This document shows positions 36,656 to 44,379 of a DNA stretch of 64,000 bases, one piece after another. Below the pieces are notes generated by a model. The model did no database searches and was not told the origin of the DNA. It saw only the letters and a program-made list of their open reading frames with translations. The DNA is from an uncultured Flavobacteriaceae bacterium (GTDB lineage: Bacteria > Bacteroidota > Bacteroidia > Flavobacteriales > Flavobacteriaceae), in contig CANNBV010000001.1 of the NCBI GenBank assembly GCA_947502975.1, forward strand, positions 372,001 through 436,000. Reading direction: 5' to 3'. The translations under genes were made by a program, and so were the position numbers. How positions within the stretch are numbered: the stretch's first letter is position 1; each line of letters begins with the position of its first letter.

Positions 36656-37465
36656 ATGGAAATATTTGGCTGTACATATAAGGAGTATATTGAAAAGTAT
36701 GAAAAACGACTGAGAACATATAAAGAAAAGTTTGAAGACCGTAACGAAAGTATTTTTTTAGAACGAGAAATAATCAATTTTAAAGATTTTCATAATGTAC
36801 TGGTAAGTATTCACAACTGTTTTATGAAAAACAAATCATACAATAAACTAATAAATGACACACAATTTAAAAGCCATTTGAGCTATCTTCAGAACAACTA
36901 CAACAATGTTTTTAATGAGCTGTTTCAAATTGGGCAACCTCTTTTAGATGGAAGTAAAAACGTATCACAGCCAGATGATATCAAAGAAGAAGATATTCAT
37001 GGTTATATATTCTATGTTGATGTTACTAAAGAAAAGCTTGACAATATTATTACAAGTACCAAAAGAATACTTGAATTTATAAAAAAGAAACACAAAAACC
37101 CTCAAACCCCAGATATTTTAGAGAGCACAGTAAATTTAGATAACAACAATACTGAATCAATTCCAATAATACCAGTTAACCCTTATACACAAGTATTTTC
37201 AAGTCTAGAAGCTTACAAATTATTTGAAAAGCTTTATGAAACGTACAAAGACACAAAAACACCTTTAGTAGACTATAGTTTTATCTATAGAAAGATGTAT
37301 GATGATGGTTATATCCTAGAATATTTTAAACCTGGTATGTATAGAAATTGGTTAAGCAAACATTACGAAATTGAACTGGATAAATTGAAAACAATTCATG
37401 AATGTACTATAGATAGTAGAATCCAAAACTATAATACTATAAAGGAACTTCTTCAAATCAAATAA
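36656..37465 (+). CDS. hypothetical protein, integrase-associated
   Basis: 269 residues, no recognised family. It starts 3 bp after the integrase stop, so the two are translated from one message. The sequence is hydrophilic and helical, Lys/Glu-rich at the N-terminus (possible coiled coil around residues 10-50), with a Pro/Asn-rich linker near 150-175 and a compact C-terminal part (about 180-269) rich in aromatic residues. No signal peptide or membrane span. A role in integration control is possible from position alone. Confidence 0.6.
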   Translation: MEIFGCTYKEYIEKYEKRLRTYKEKFEDRNESIFLEREIINFKDFHNVLVSIHNCFMKNKSYNKLINDTQFKSHLSYLQNNYNNVFNELFQIGQPLLDGSKNVSQPDDIKEEDIHGYIFYVDVTKEKLDNIITSTKRILEFIKKKHKNPQTPDILESTVNLDNNNTESIPIIPVNPYTQVFSSLEAYKLFEKLYETYKDTKTPLVDYSFIYRKMYDDGYILEYFKPGMYRNWLSKHYEIELDKLKTIHECTIDSRIQNYNTIKELLQIK

Positions 37466-37575
37466 TTTCCATTCTTAAAAAAGAACAAAACCGTTCCGTA
37501 AATAGAACACATTCATGTCGTAATAAACCTGTTTTGTATTGGAATTTTGGCTTATGAATTTAAAACACATAAGTC

Positions 37576-37863
37576 ATGAAAAACAAATCAATATTATTAC
37601 ATCAGCTATCAACTGAAGAATTAGAACAGCTAATTGGTAAATCCATTAAAAATGGAATTTCTCAGCTACATAAAGAGCAACTAATAAAAAACTTTAACGA
37701 AGAACTACTCACCAGAGAAGAAACTTGCAAGTTTCTAAAAATCGACAGTAGTACTCTCTGGAGTTGGACCAATAGGGGTAAGGTGAAAGCATATGGCATA
37801 GGTGCAAGACGCTATTACAAACGCAGTGAGCTATTGGAATGTTTAACTCTTTTAAAAAAGTAG
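37576..37863 (+). CDS. helix-turn-helix protein, excisionase-like
   Basis: 95 residues. The C-terminal half is a MerR/excisionase-type HTH_17 domain: LLTREETCKFLKIDSSTLWSWTNRGKVKAYGIG and then RRYYKRSELLECL. Proteins of this sort direct excision or regulate integrase genes. It lies in the recombination block between the integrase region and the RepA-like ATPase, 3 bp upstream of the latter. Excisionase function is inferred. Confidence 0.8.
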   Translation: MKNKSILLHQLSTEELEQLIGKSIKNGISQLHKEQLIKNFNEELLTREETCKFLKIDSSTLWSWTNRGKVKAYGIGARRYYKRSELLECLTLLKK

Positions 37864-37866
37864 GCT

Positions 37867-38898
37867 ATGGAAGAGTTTAAAAATAAAAATCATAATGAAA
37901 AGTTGGTGTATACTGTTTCAGAATTAATGGCTCTAGGTGATATTAACCAAAAATACTTACTCAAACCTTTATTGCCTCTGGTTGGTTGTGCTGTTTTAGT
38001 AGGTCAGCCAGATACTGGGAAGAGCCAGTTTGCACGTCAATTATGTATTCATGTAGCGTTAGGATTAGAAAGTTTTCTAGACTTTGAATTACAACCAAAG
38101 GTTAATAAAGCTATATATGTAGCTACTGAAGATGATAGAGATTCTGTGAAATTCCTCTTGAGTAAACAGCTCCAGGGAATAGATAAAGATTATAACGATA
38201 ACTTAAAATTTATTTTTGCCGACACTCTTGACCCAAAAGAAATTTGGGAAACACTTGAAGAAGAAATAGCTAAAGAAGCTATTAGTTTGGTGATTGTTGA
38301 TAGTTATGGTGACATTTTTAACGGTCAAGATACTAATAACAATATGGCAATGCGAAACACTGCTAAATCTTATGATAAGCTTGCTAAAAAATACGGTTGT
38401 TTGATTTTGTTTGTACATCACATTAACAAAAAAGGCTATGGATTATCACCAAGCCAAAATCATATACAAGGTGGTTCTGGATTAACACAAAAGGTACGTG
38501 TTGCTATGCAGCTTTCAGATGGTGAAGATGAAATTCGATATCTTACTGTAGTAAAAGGGAACTACTGTCCTAAAAAATATAAATCCAACTCAATAGAATT
38601 AACATTTTCAGAAGATAACTTCTTATTTAATAGTACCAAAAAATTAATAAGCACGTCTGAAATCGGAAAAGCTAATAAATCATCGAAACGCGATCAAAAA
38701 CATTATAATAAGATTAAAATTATCGAGGATATCATGAGTGCCGATACATATAGGCATACTGAATTAGTGAGGAAATACTGCGAAAAAACCAACGAGAGTG
38801 AGTCTACTGCCATAAGATTAATTAACAAACTCACTGAAGAAAATGTATTACTGAAGAATGATGATGGAACTTACAGTAAAACCAAAAACTCTAAATAA
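37867..38898 (+). CDS. RepA-like AAA ATPase (replicative helicase/DnaB-type RecA fold)
   Basis: 343 residues. The Walker A motif GQPDTGKSQFARQL is at about residues 43-56, Walker B is in AISLVIVDSYGDIF, and CLILFVHHINKKGYG is the sensor region; this is the AAA_25/RepA group of hexameric ATPases used by plasmids and mobile elements for replication. The C-terminal 60 residues look like a winged-helix (HTELVRKYCEKTNESESTAIRLI). It suggests the excised circle may replicate. Located just after the HTH gene. Confidence 0.83.
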   Translation: MEEFKNKNHNEKLVYTVSELMALGDINQKYLLKPLLPLVGCAVLVGQPDTGKSQFARQLCIHVALGLESFLDFELQPKVNKAIYVATEDDRDSVKFLLSKQLQGIDKDYNDNLKFIFADTLDPKEIWETLEEEIAKEAISLVIVDSYGDIFNGQDTNNNMAMRNTAKSYDKLAKKYGCLILFVHHINKKGYGLSPSQNHIQGGSGLTQKVRVAMQLSDGEDEIRYLTVVKGNYCPKKYKSNSIELTFSEDNFLFNSTKKLISTSEIGKANKSSKRDQKHYNKIKIIEDIMSADTYRHTELVRKYCEKTNESESTAIRLINKLTEENVLLKNDDGTYSKTKNSK

Positions 38899-38961
38899 AA
38901 ATTTAGTGTCATGGTTTCATTTCCTTAGGCATTTGACACTTTGACACCAACATTATAGATT

Positions 38962-39447
38962 GTGAAATACGAAAAGGCATTAAAAATAGCAGAAAAGATA
39001 AAAGCAGAGCTTACTCCGCATTGTGAACGTATAGAAATTGCAGGTAGTATCAGGCGTAAAAGACCAGAAGTTAAAGATATTGAGATGGTCGCTACCCCTA
39101 AATCCTACGATACTGGGCTATTTGAAAGTGGTATTGCCACAGTAGTTAACCAATGGCAAAAAGTTAAAGGTGAGCTTCCTTGTAAATACACGCAACGAAT
39201 ACTCCCTGAAGGTATAAAACTCGATTTGTTCTTTGCAGAGGATGATAATTGGGGCAATATCTATGCTATGAGAACTGGCAGTGCAGATTACTCACATCTA
39301 GAACTTGCATCAAGGTGGAAATTTATGGGTTATAAAAGTATAGATGGTTTTCTTCACAGAGATAATCAAAAAATAGCTTTACGAGAAGAGGAAGATTTAT
39401 TTAAATTGTTATGTATACCATACCTTGAGCCAGAGAAACGATTTTAA
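38962..39447 (+). CDS. minimal DNA polymerase X-like nucleotidyltransferase (palm and thumb only)
   Basis: 161 residues, GTG start. The palm has GSIRRKRPEVKDIEMV with Asp39 and Glu41, and the third acidic residue Asp88 in GIKLDLFF; the thumb has TGSADYSHLELA, REEEDLFKLL and the typical ending PYLEPEKR. It lacks the lyase and fingers domains, as does the 174-residue polymerase X of African swine fever virus. The Glu at the second metal position replaces the usual Asp. Probably a repair or gap-filling polymerase of the element; activity is inferred. Confidence 0.75.
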   Translation: MKYEKALKIAEKIKAELTPHCERIEIAGSIRRKRPEVKDIEMVATPKSYDTGLFESGIATVVNQWQKVKGELPCKYTQRILPEGIKLDLFFAEDDNWGNIYAMRTGSADYSHLELASRWKFMGYKSIDGFLHRDNQKIALREEEDLFKLLCIPYLEPEKRF

Positions 39448-39471
39448 AGGAGTCTGTTCTTTAAAATACTA

Positions 39472-39714
39472 TTACTTCTTATCAGCTTTTTTATCAAAAC
39501 TAAAAAGTTCTGTTATATGGATATCTAAGGCTTTTGAAATAGCTAGCATAGTGGAAATTGTAGTATTTATCTCTGCTCTCTCTATTCTGCCTATTTGGTT
39601 TATTGGTATATCTGCATCATTAGCCAATTCTTCTTGGGATAAATTATTATCCTTTCTTAATTTTCTTAGATGCTTACCAAATTCATGGACGTATTTTTCG
39701 TCTTTAAACTTCAC
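39472..39714 (-). CDS. XRE-family helix-turn-helix regulator
   Basis: About 80 residues from a GTG at 39714 (KFKDEKYVHEFGKHLRKLR); an ATG at 39753 would add 13 residues that look non-native. The HTH is DNNLSQEELANDADIPINQIGRIERAEINTTISTMLAISKAL. It is the only minus-strand gene in the island, transcribed away from the DUF559 gene across a 270-310 bp region, so it may repress one or both directions like a mobile-element immunity repressor. Confidence 0.85.
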   Translation of the reverse strand: MKFKDEKYVHEFGKHLRKLRKDNNLSQEELANDADIPINQIGRIERAEINTTISTMLAISKALDIHITELFSFDKKADKK

Positions 39715-40023
39715 ACACCTAAAATGCTCTTTACATAGCAATATTATAAACACATATATGTGTTATTTGATTATATTTATACCGTTAATCTAATGTCTTC
39801 TTTAGTTTTCGTGATTTTTATTTCGACAAATAAAAGAAAAATAAGGTGTCGACACATAGTTACATTTTCTGTTGTTTTTGTAATGTTTCACAATCATGAA
39901 CTATATAATAATATGGCATAAACTAGTCTTGAAAAGCAAATAGAAATTAGAGTTAAAACTTATGAGACGTTAGGATTTTTACTTTAAAGGATTGAATAAT
40001 GTAATTTAAACACTATTATATTT

Positions 40024-40677
40024 ATGAGCTCAGAATTAAAAATAAGTGAGTTAAAACAAAAAATAAATTCTATAAGGAAGAAGAGTTTTGAAATTAATCT
40101 TGAATCACTTCTGTTGTTATGTGAATCCAATATTGAAAAGCAATTTCTACTGCAAATAATCTTTCATCTTGAATCTCAAACATTATCAATATTAAATGCG
40201 TCATCAATATGTAATTCGATATATTTTATAGATGATGTCCATAGAGATAACTATATAATAGGTATTGAGTACGATTATGGTTTGGAAAAAAGCAAAATCG
40301 AGTGGAATGTAGAATCTACAAAATTAACTTTGCCATTAGCAAGCGAATACCATAATGTCATAAGACTATATCCCCAATTTAAGGTTGAAATTAATAATTC
40401 TGTATACATTTTAGATTTTGCTTTTTATGTAGAAAGGTGGCATACTAAAAAAGATGAATTGCATGAAACAAGGAAGATTGCCATAGAATGTGATGGCTAT
40501 GATTATCACAAAGACCCTGTGAAATTTAAGCAGGATAAAATTAGAGAGCGAGCATTAAAAAGCAATGGATGGAAAGATGTTTTAAGGTATTCTGGAAGTG
40601 AAATTTATGAAATAAGTGATGATTTAGTTAAATCACATTATAACTTCAAAGAAATTCTAGACACCATTATGTATTAA
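40024..40677 (+). CDS. DUF559-type endonuclease-like protein
   Basis: 217 residues. The C-terminal third has the VSR-like/DUF559 nuclease pattern: KIAIECDGYDYH (catalytic Glu and Asp), then KFKQDKIRERALKSNGWKDVLRYSGSEIY. The N-terminal 110 residues are unrecognised and helical. These PD-(D/E)XK-related proteins are common in mobile elements, but their substrates are mostly unknown. It stands alone between the XRE repressor and a 167-bp spacer. Nuclease activity is inferred from the motif. Confidence 0.72.
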   Translation: MSSELKISELKQKINSIRKKSFEINLESLLLLCESNIEKQFLLQIIFHLESQTLSILNASSICNSIYFIDDVHRDNYIIGIEYDYGLEKSKIEWNVESTKLTLPLASEYHNVIRLYPQFKVEINNSVYILDFAFYVERWHTKKDELHETRKIAIECDGYDYHKDPVKFKQDKIRERALKSNGWKDVLRYSGSEIYEISDDLVKSHYNFKEILDTIMY

Positions 40678-40844
40678 CCATACCCCATAATAAACAACCA
40701 AAAGATTCTACCCCCTCCTTTTTTTTAATTTTTATTGTATACCCCGCATAGGTTACCACCTCTAACATCAACCCCACTTATGAATTAGGCAGGTGGGGGT
40801 AATCCCCCTTTAATAAAACTGCGATAACTAAAATTCATTTTATT

Positions 40845-41192
40845 ATGGTAACTGTAAAAGAAATTAAAACAGCCGAAAACTCGCAGGGGGAAAAATTCTA
40901 TGGCTTAATTGTTCAATCTGGTGCTGTTCCAGTAAAAAGCAAGCGAACAGGTAGGGTTTACTTTACAGCAAAGACAGCATTTGTTGCTACTACTTTTGAC
41001 GAAGAAACTGCAACATCATTAATTGGGACACAGTTTGAAGGAACTATCAGAAAAATACCTACTGACCCTTATGAATATACCATTGAAGAGACAGGCGAGG
41101 TTATTGAGTTAGCACATCGATGGGAATATTTTGACCCAGCTCTTGACCTTGAAGAGCAGATAGTCGATATAGCTGACATTATGCAAGCCTAG
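40845..41192 (+). CDS. hypothetical protein beside a Sak4-like ATPase (possible ssDNA-binding protein)
   Basis: 115 residues, beta-rich, acidic C-terminus (DPALDLEEQIVDIADIMQA). The segment GEKFYGLIVQSGAVPVKSKRTGRVYFTAKTAFVATTF has alternating strands compatible with an OB-fold, and in phage genomes Sak4-type ATPases are often next to a single-strand binding protein. I do not recognise the family, so binding ssDNA is only an inference from neighbours and composition. Confidence 0.5.
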   Translation: MVTVKEIKTAENSQGEKFYGLIVQSGAVPVKSKRTGRVYFTAKTAFVATTFDEETATSLIGTQFEGTIRKIPTDPYEYTIEETGEVIELAHRWEYFDPALDLEEQIVDIADIMQA

Positions 41193-41272
41193 TATTAATT
41201 TAGTCTTAAGAGTTTATCACACAAGTGGTAGACTCTTTTTTTTTATCAAACTATATGTAAAAAATAGAAATT

Positions 41273-42184
41273 ATGCAATTACAACAAACAAAACGCCACA
41301 ATGTAAAACTTCGATTGGGTATCTCTGGAGCAAGTGGTTTCGGTAAGACCTACTCTGCATTACAATTGGCTTATGGAATGACCAATGATTGGTCTAAAAT
41401 AGCTGTTATAGATACAGAAAATTCATCAGCTAGTTTATATTCAGATTTAGGTAATTTTAATGTACTAAACCTTAAACCACCTTTCTGTCCAGAACGCTAT
41501 ATCAGAGCAATTGAAACTTGTGAAAAAGCAGGTATGAAAGTGATTATTATAGATTCCATAACTCACGAATGGCAAGGAGATGGGGGCTGTTTACAAATTC
41601 ACGAACAATTAGGAGGAAGATTTCAAGATTGGGCAAAAATCAAACCAAGACACCAAAAGTTTATTGATGCTATTCTGCACTCTGGATGCCACATCATTAC
41701 AACCACCAGAAGGAAAACGGATTATTCTATGGATACAGGTTCAAATGGGAAGTCCAGAGTAATTAAACATGGCACCAAAGAAATAACCTCTGATGGTTTT
41801 GAATACGAACTTACTGTAAACTTTGAGCTTATTAATGAAAATCACTTGTGCAAAGTAAGTAAAGACCGAACTAATCTGTTCCAGGGAAAACCTGAATTCG
41901 TAATAACCTCTGACACAGGTAAAACATTAAAAGCTTGGTGCAATCAAGGTATTTCTCTGGAGCAAGTCAGGCAAGAAATTAATGCAACCACAACATTAGA
42001 AGGCTTAAGGCACTTGTATCAAAAATATGACGTATTGAAAGAGCAGATAAAGCCTCTAATCATTGAACGAAAGACAGAAATCGAGAACACCAGTCAAATC
42101 GTAGAAAACAAAGACATTATTAATTCAAAAACTATCAAAAACAATGGAACTGACAACCGTACCAACTCAACAAGTGGTCAATGA
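41273..42184 (+). CDS. Sak4-like RecA-fold ATPase (AAA_24)
   Basis: 303 residues. Walker A GASGFGKTYSAL (about 20-31), Walker B KVIIIDSITHEW, and HIITTTRRKTDY as the sensor strand; this layout fits the AAA_24/Sak4 ATPases, RecA-like single-strand-annealing partners of phages and mobile elements. It probably supports recombination of the element. The C-terminal tail (TTLEGLRHLYQKYDVLKEQIKPLIIERK) is helical. Its 3' end overlaps the DUF3871 gene by 41 bp. Confidence 0.78.
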   Translation: MQLQQTKRHNVKLRLGISGASGFGKTYSALQLAYGMTNDWSKIAVIDTENSSASLYSDLGNFNVLNLKPPFCPERYIRAIETCEKAGMKVIIIDSITHEWQGDGGCLQIHEQLGGRFQDWAKIKPRHQKFIDAILHSGCHIITTTRRKTDYSMDTGSNGKSRVIKHGTKEITSDGFEYELTVNFELINENHLCKVSKDRTNLFQGKPEFVITSDTGKTLKAWCNQGISLEQVRQEINATTTLEGLRHLYQKYDVLKEQIKPLIIERKTEIENTSQIVENKDIINSKTIKNNGTDNRTNSTSGQ

Positions 42185-43151
42185 ACACGAGGTAGTATCT
42201 TCTGCTATTTCAAACAATAATAACTTTATTGAGGCAAACACACAGCAGGTTACACTTTCACATTTAAAGCAAGATTGTATTATTCCTGTTTTCGCTAAGG
42301 ATAACGAAAATACTATACCACATTACGAGTTCATAGATGCAGTGAGAACAACAGTACAGCAATTGTTTCCAGAAGGAACGGTAATGATGCCAAATATTAG
42401 GACATCTCATGTTATAAAAGGCAGAACACCTTCAGCAATTAGTAAATCTGCAAAGGATTTATTAGAGCATGAAAAGACAATTTACTATGAGCGTATGGCT
42501 TTTATGGTAGAAATACCTCACATACATTTATATATAAATAATCAAAAGCTTAATCTTACTGTAGGTGGGGTACGCTCTTACTCTGAACAAAACTTATATT
42601 CCAAAAAGAGCATCGAAAAATTTAAGATTTTCATCGGATTTAAAAATTTGGTGTGTTGTAATCTATGTATTGCCACAGATGGCTTGAAAGATGATTTACG
42701 TGTTAGTAGTATTGATGAGTTAAAACAAAAATCCAAGGAACTTTTTCTAACATTTAATCAAGAAGCTCAAGGTGAAACAATGCGAAATATGCAGAGTTAC
42801 ATTATAAATCAAGAACAGTTTGCTCATTTAATTGGTAAGATGAAGTTATATAACCATTTGTCTAAAAATCAAAAACAAGGATTATTCGATTTAAAGACAA
42901 CAGATTCACAGATTAACAACATACTCAAAAATTATATTGAAGATGAACATTTTAAGTCTGATTCAAATGGCTACATCAATCTCTGGAGTCTTTACAACCT
43001 ATTCACAGATAGCAGTAAAAGTAATTATATAGATAACTTTTTAAGTAGAAATTGTAATTCTTACGAGTTTGTTAATCATCTGAAAGATGCTCTTAAAAAT
43101 CATGGAGACAACTATTTTTTACCAACTCAGGACATAGTCCATCAACAGTAA
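42144..43151 (+). CDS. DUF3871 family protein
   Basis: 335 residues, matching the pattern of DUF3871, a family found in Bacteroidota mobile elements and phages: TPSAISKSAKDLLEHEKTIYYERMAFMVEIPHIH and VGGVRSYSEQNLYSKKS are characteristic. Function unknown. The start overlaps the upstream ATPase by 41 bp; no better Met is available without losing the conserved N-terminal region. Coupled expression with the Sak4-like ATPase suggests a shared recombination or replication role. Confidence 0.75.
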   Translation: MELTTVPTQQVVNEHEVVSSAISNNNNFIEANTQQVTLSHLKQDCIIPVFAKDNENTIPHYEFIDAVRTTVQQLFPEGTVMMPNIRTSHVIKGRTPSAISKSAKDLLEHEKTIYYERMAFMVEIPHIHLYINNQKLNLTVGGVRSYSEQNLYSKKSIEKFKIFIGFKNLVCCNLCIATDGLKDDLRVSSIDELKQKSKELFLTFNQEAQGETMRNMQSYIINQEQFAHLIGKMKLYNHLSKNQKQGLFDLKTTDSQINNILKNYIEDEHFKSDSNGYINLWSLYNLFTDSSKSNYIDNFLSRNCNSYEFVNHLKDALKNHGDNYFLPTQDIVHQQ

Positions 43152-43166
43152 CATATTTTATTATAA

Positions 43167-43415
43167 ATGAGCAATAAAGAACTAATTGAGCTTTTAAAAT
43201 CTTGCTCACCAAATATCATTTATATAATTGACGAACAAAATCACATTTTAAAGTTAGAAACACCATTGAAGCTTTTAGTAGTAGCCAATATTGGAAATTT
43301 TCAGAAATACCAAACAGTAGTTTGCACAGAATTGAAGATTACTACAAAAGGAAAAATAGTGTTTCATATAGATGGTGAAAACTATCATACTTATTATTTC
43401 GACTTTATAACATAA
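43167..43415 (+). CDS. hypothetical protein
   Basis: 82 residues, 15 bp after the DUF3871 gene, same strand. It alternates short hydrophobic strands (NIIYIIDEQNHILKLE; KIVFHIDGENYHTYYFDF), consistent with a small beta-rich fold. No family recognised. It is followed by a hairpin at 43541-43571 that separates this block from the restriction operon. Confidence 0.5.
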   Translation: MSNKELIELLKSCSPNIIYIIDEQNHILKLETPLKLLVVANIGNFQKYQTVVCTELKITTKGKIVFHIDGENYHTYYFDFIT

Positions 43416-43540
43416 TAAATGATAGAGAGCATTATGCTGTATCTTTTGATTTCTTAAATAAGAAATATTTTCTGAGACGGTTTTGGCTCTATAATCCTAA
43501 AACCACTGAGAAAATCTACTCTTGAGACTACTTTAGATAT

Positions 43541-43571
43541 AAACCTAATCACAATAAATGTGATTAGGTTT
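43541..43571 (+). terminator. hairpin between recombination block and restriction operon
   Basis: Thirteen-base perfect arms AAACCTAATCACA and complement with a 5-nt loop. The following bases are AT-rich but lack a solid T run, so termination may be partial. Confidence 0.6.
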
Positions 43572-43602
43572 AATATTATTATAGTATGTTGATTAAATAG
43601 TG

Positions 43603-43635
43603 ATAAAAATATAATGCATTACGTTATATTTTTAT
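43603..43635 (+). promoter_or_regulatory. C-box-like inverted repeat upstream of the controller gene
   Basis: Perfect 12-bp arms ATAAAAATATAA and TTATATTTTTAT around a 9-bp centre, ending 38 bp before the controller ATG. Controller (C) proteins of restriction systems bind palindromes at their own promoter to delay nuclease expression after entry into a new host. The centre also holds TAATGCATTA, itself a palindrome. Confidence 0.6.
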
Positions 43636-43673
43636 AATCATATATTTATATTAGACAACACAAATTTTCATGT

Positions 43674-43862
43674 ATGAATCGTATCAAAGAAGTACTTGAA
43701 GAAAAGGGTATTAAGCAGGTTTGGTTGGCTAATAAGCTAGGGAAAAGTTTTAATACCGTAAATGGTTATATACAAAATAGAACACAACCAAGTTTAGTAA
43801 TACTTTATGAAATAGCTGAAATATTGGGTGTAGAAGCAAAAGAATTATTGAATGACAAATAA
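43674..43862 (+). CDS. controller-type XRE HTH protein of the restriction operon
   Basis: 62 residues that are almost wholly an HTH: KGIKQVWLANKLGKSFNTVNGYIQNRTQPSLVILYEIAEILGVEAKELL. Size and position at the head of a restriction-modification operon match C proteins, which time methylase and nuclease expression. The next gene overlaps its end by 11 bp. Specific control here is inferred from the inverted repeat at its promoter. Confidence 0.85.
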   Translation: MNRIKEVLEEKGIKQVWLANKLGKSFNTVNGYIQNRTQPSLVILYEIAEILGVEAKELLNDK

Positions 43863-44379
43863 ATTTTTCATCAAACACGTTTTACCCTGCATGAGGGAAT
43901 TTAGTGTTATAAACTTACCATCGTATTTGGATCGTGAATTAAATAAAAAATGTATTGACTTGTTAAAGTTTGGAAATGAATCAGAATTAAAGCAAAAACA
44001 TGAGGGTTTTAGCTTTGTGAAAACATTTTCTCTGGAATTTCTAGGTAAAATTGCTTTAAAAAAACATTTAGGGTTAGAATTTAAAAATGATGTTTTGAAT
44101 GCAGAAATTCATTTTGATAGAAGTATTGTCCATAATAATAGAAAGTATGATTTAGTTTTTTTTGATTTTGATAAAATTCCAAAAATAAACCCAGATTGTA
44201 TAAATGATTCCATTTTTATTATGAGAAATAATAATCAAAAATTTTATATCTGTGGTAAGTCTGATAAAAATACTATTAAAGATAACCTGTCCATCGATGC
44301 ATTAAATTTCTCAATATATAACGAAAGATATTCTGGTTTTATAGGTTTTAATCAATTAGAAAAAGTAAATGAATCATAA
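43852..44379 (+). CDS. hypothetical protein within the restriction operon
   Basis: 175 residues, unrecognised. It overlaps the controller gene by 11 bp and the first methyltransferase by 11 bp, so it is an integral operon member. The central part (AEIHFDRSIVHNNRKYDLVFFDFD, then KFYICGKSDKN) alternates strands with a D-x(n)-G-K-x-D arrangement, vaguely like a degenerate nuclease fold, but I would not claim it. The published four-gene LlaJI system has no counterpart that I know of. Confidence 0.6.
   Translation: MTNKFFIKHVLPCMREFSVINLPSYLDRELNKKCIDLLKFGNESELKQKHEGFSFVKTFSLEFLGKIALKKHLGLEFKNDVLNAEIHFDRSIVHNNRKYDLVFFDFDKIPKINPDCINDSIFIMRNNNQKFYICGKSDKNTIKDNLSIDALNFSIYNERYSGFIGFNQLEKVNES

Noticed and set aside
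40678-40844. Possible RNA element in the C-rich stretch before 40845
   Set aside because: It has runs of C and G (CCCCAC, GTGGGGGTAATCCCCC), but I found only one short stem and no recognisable riboswitch core.
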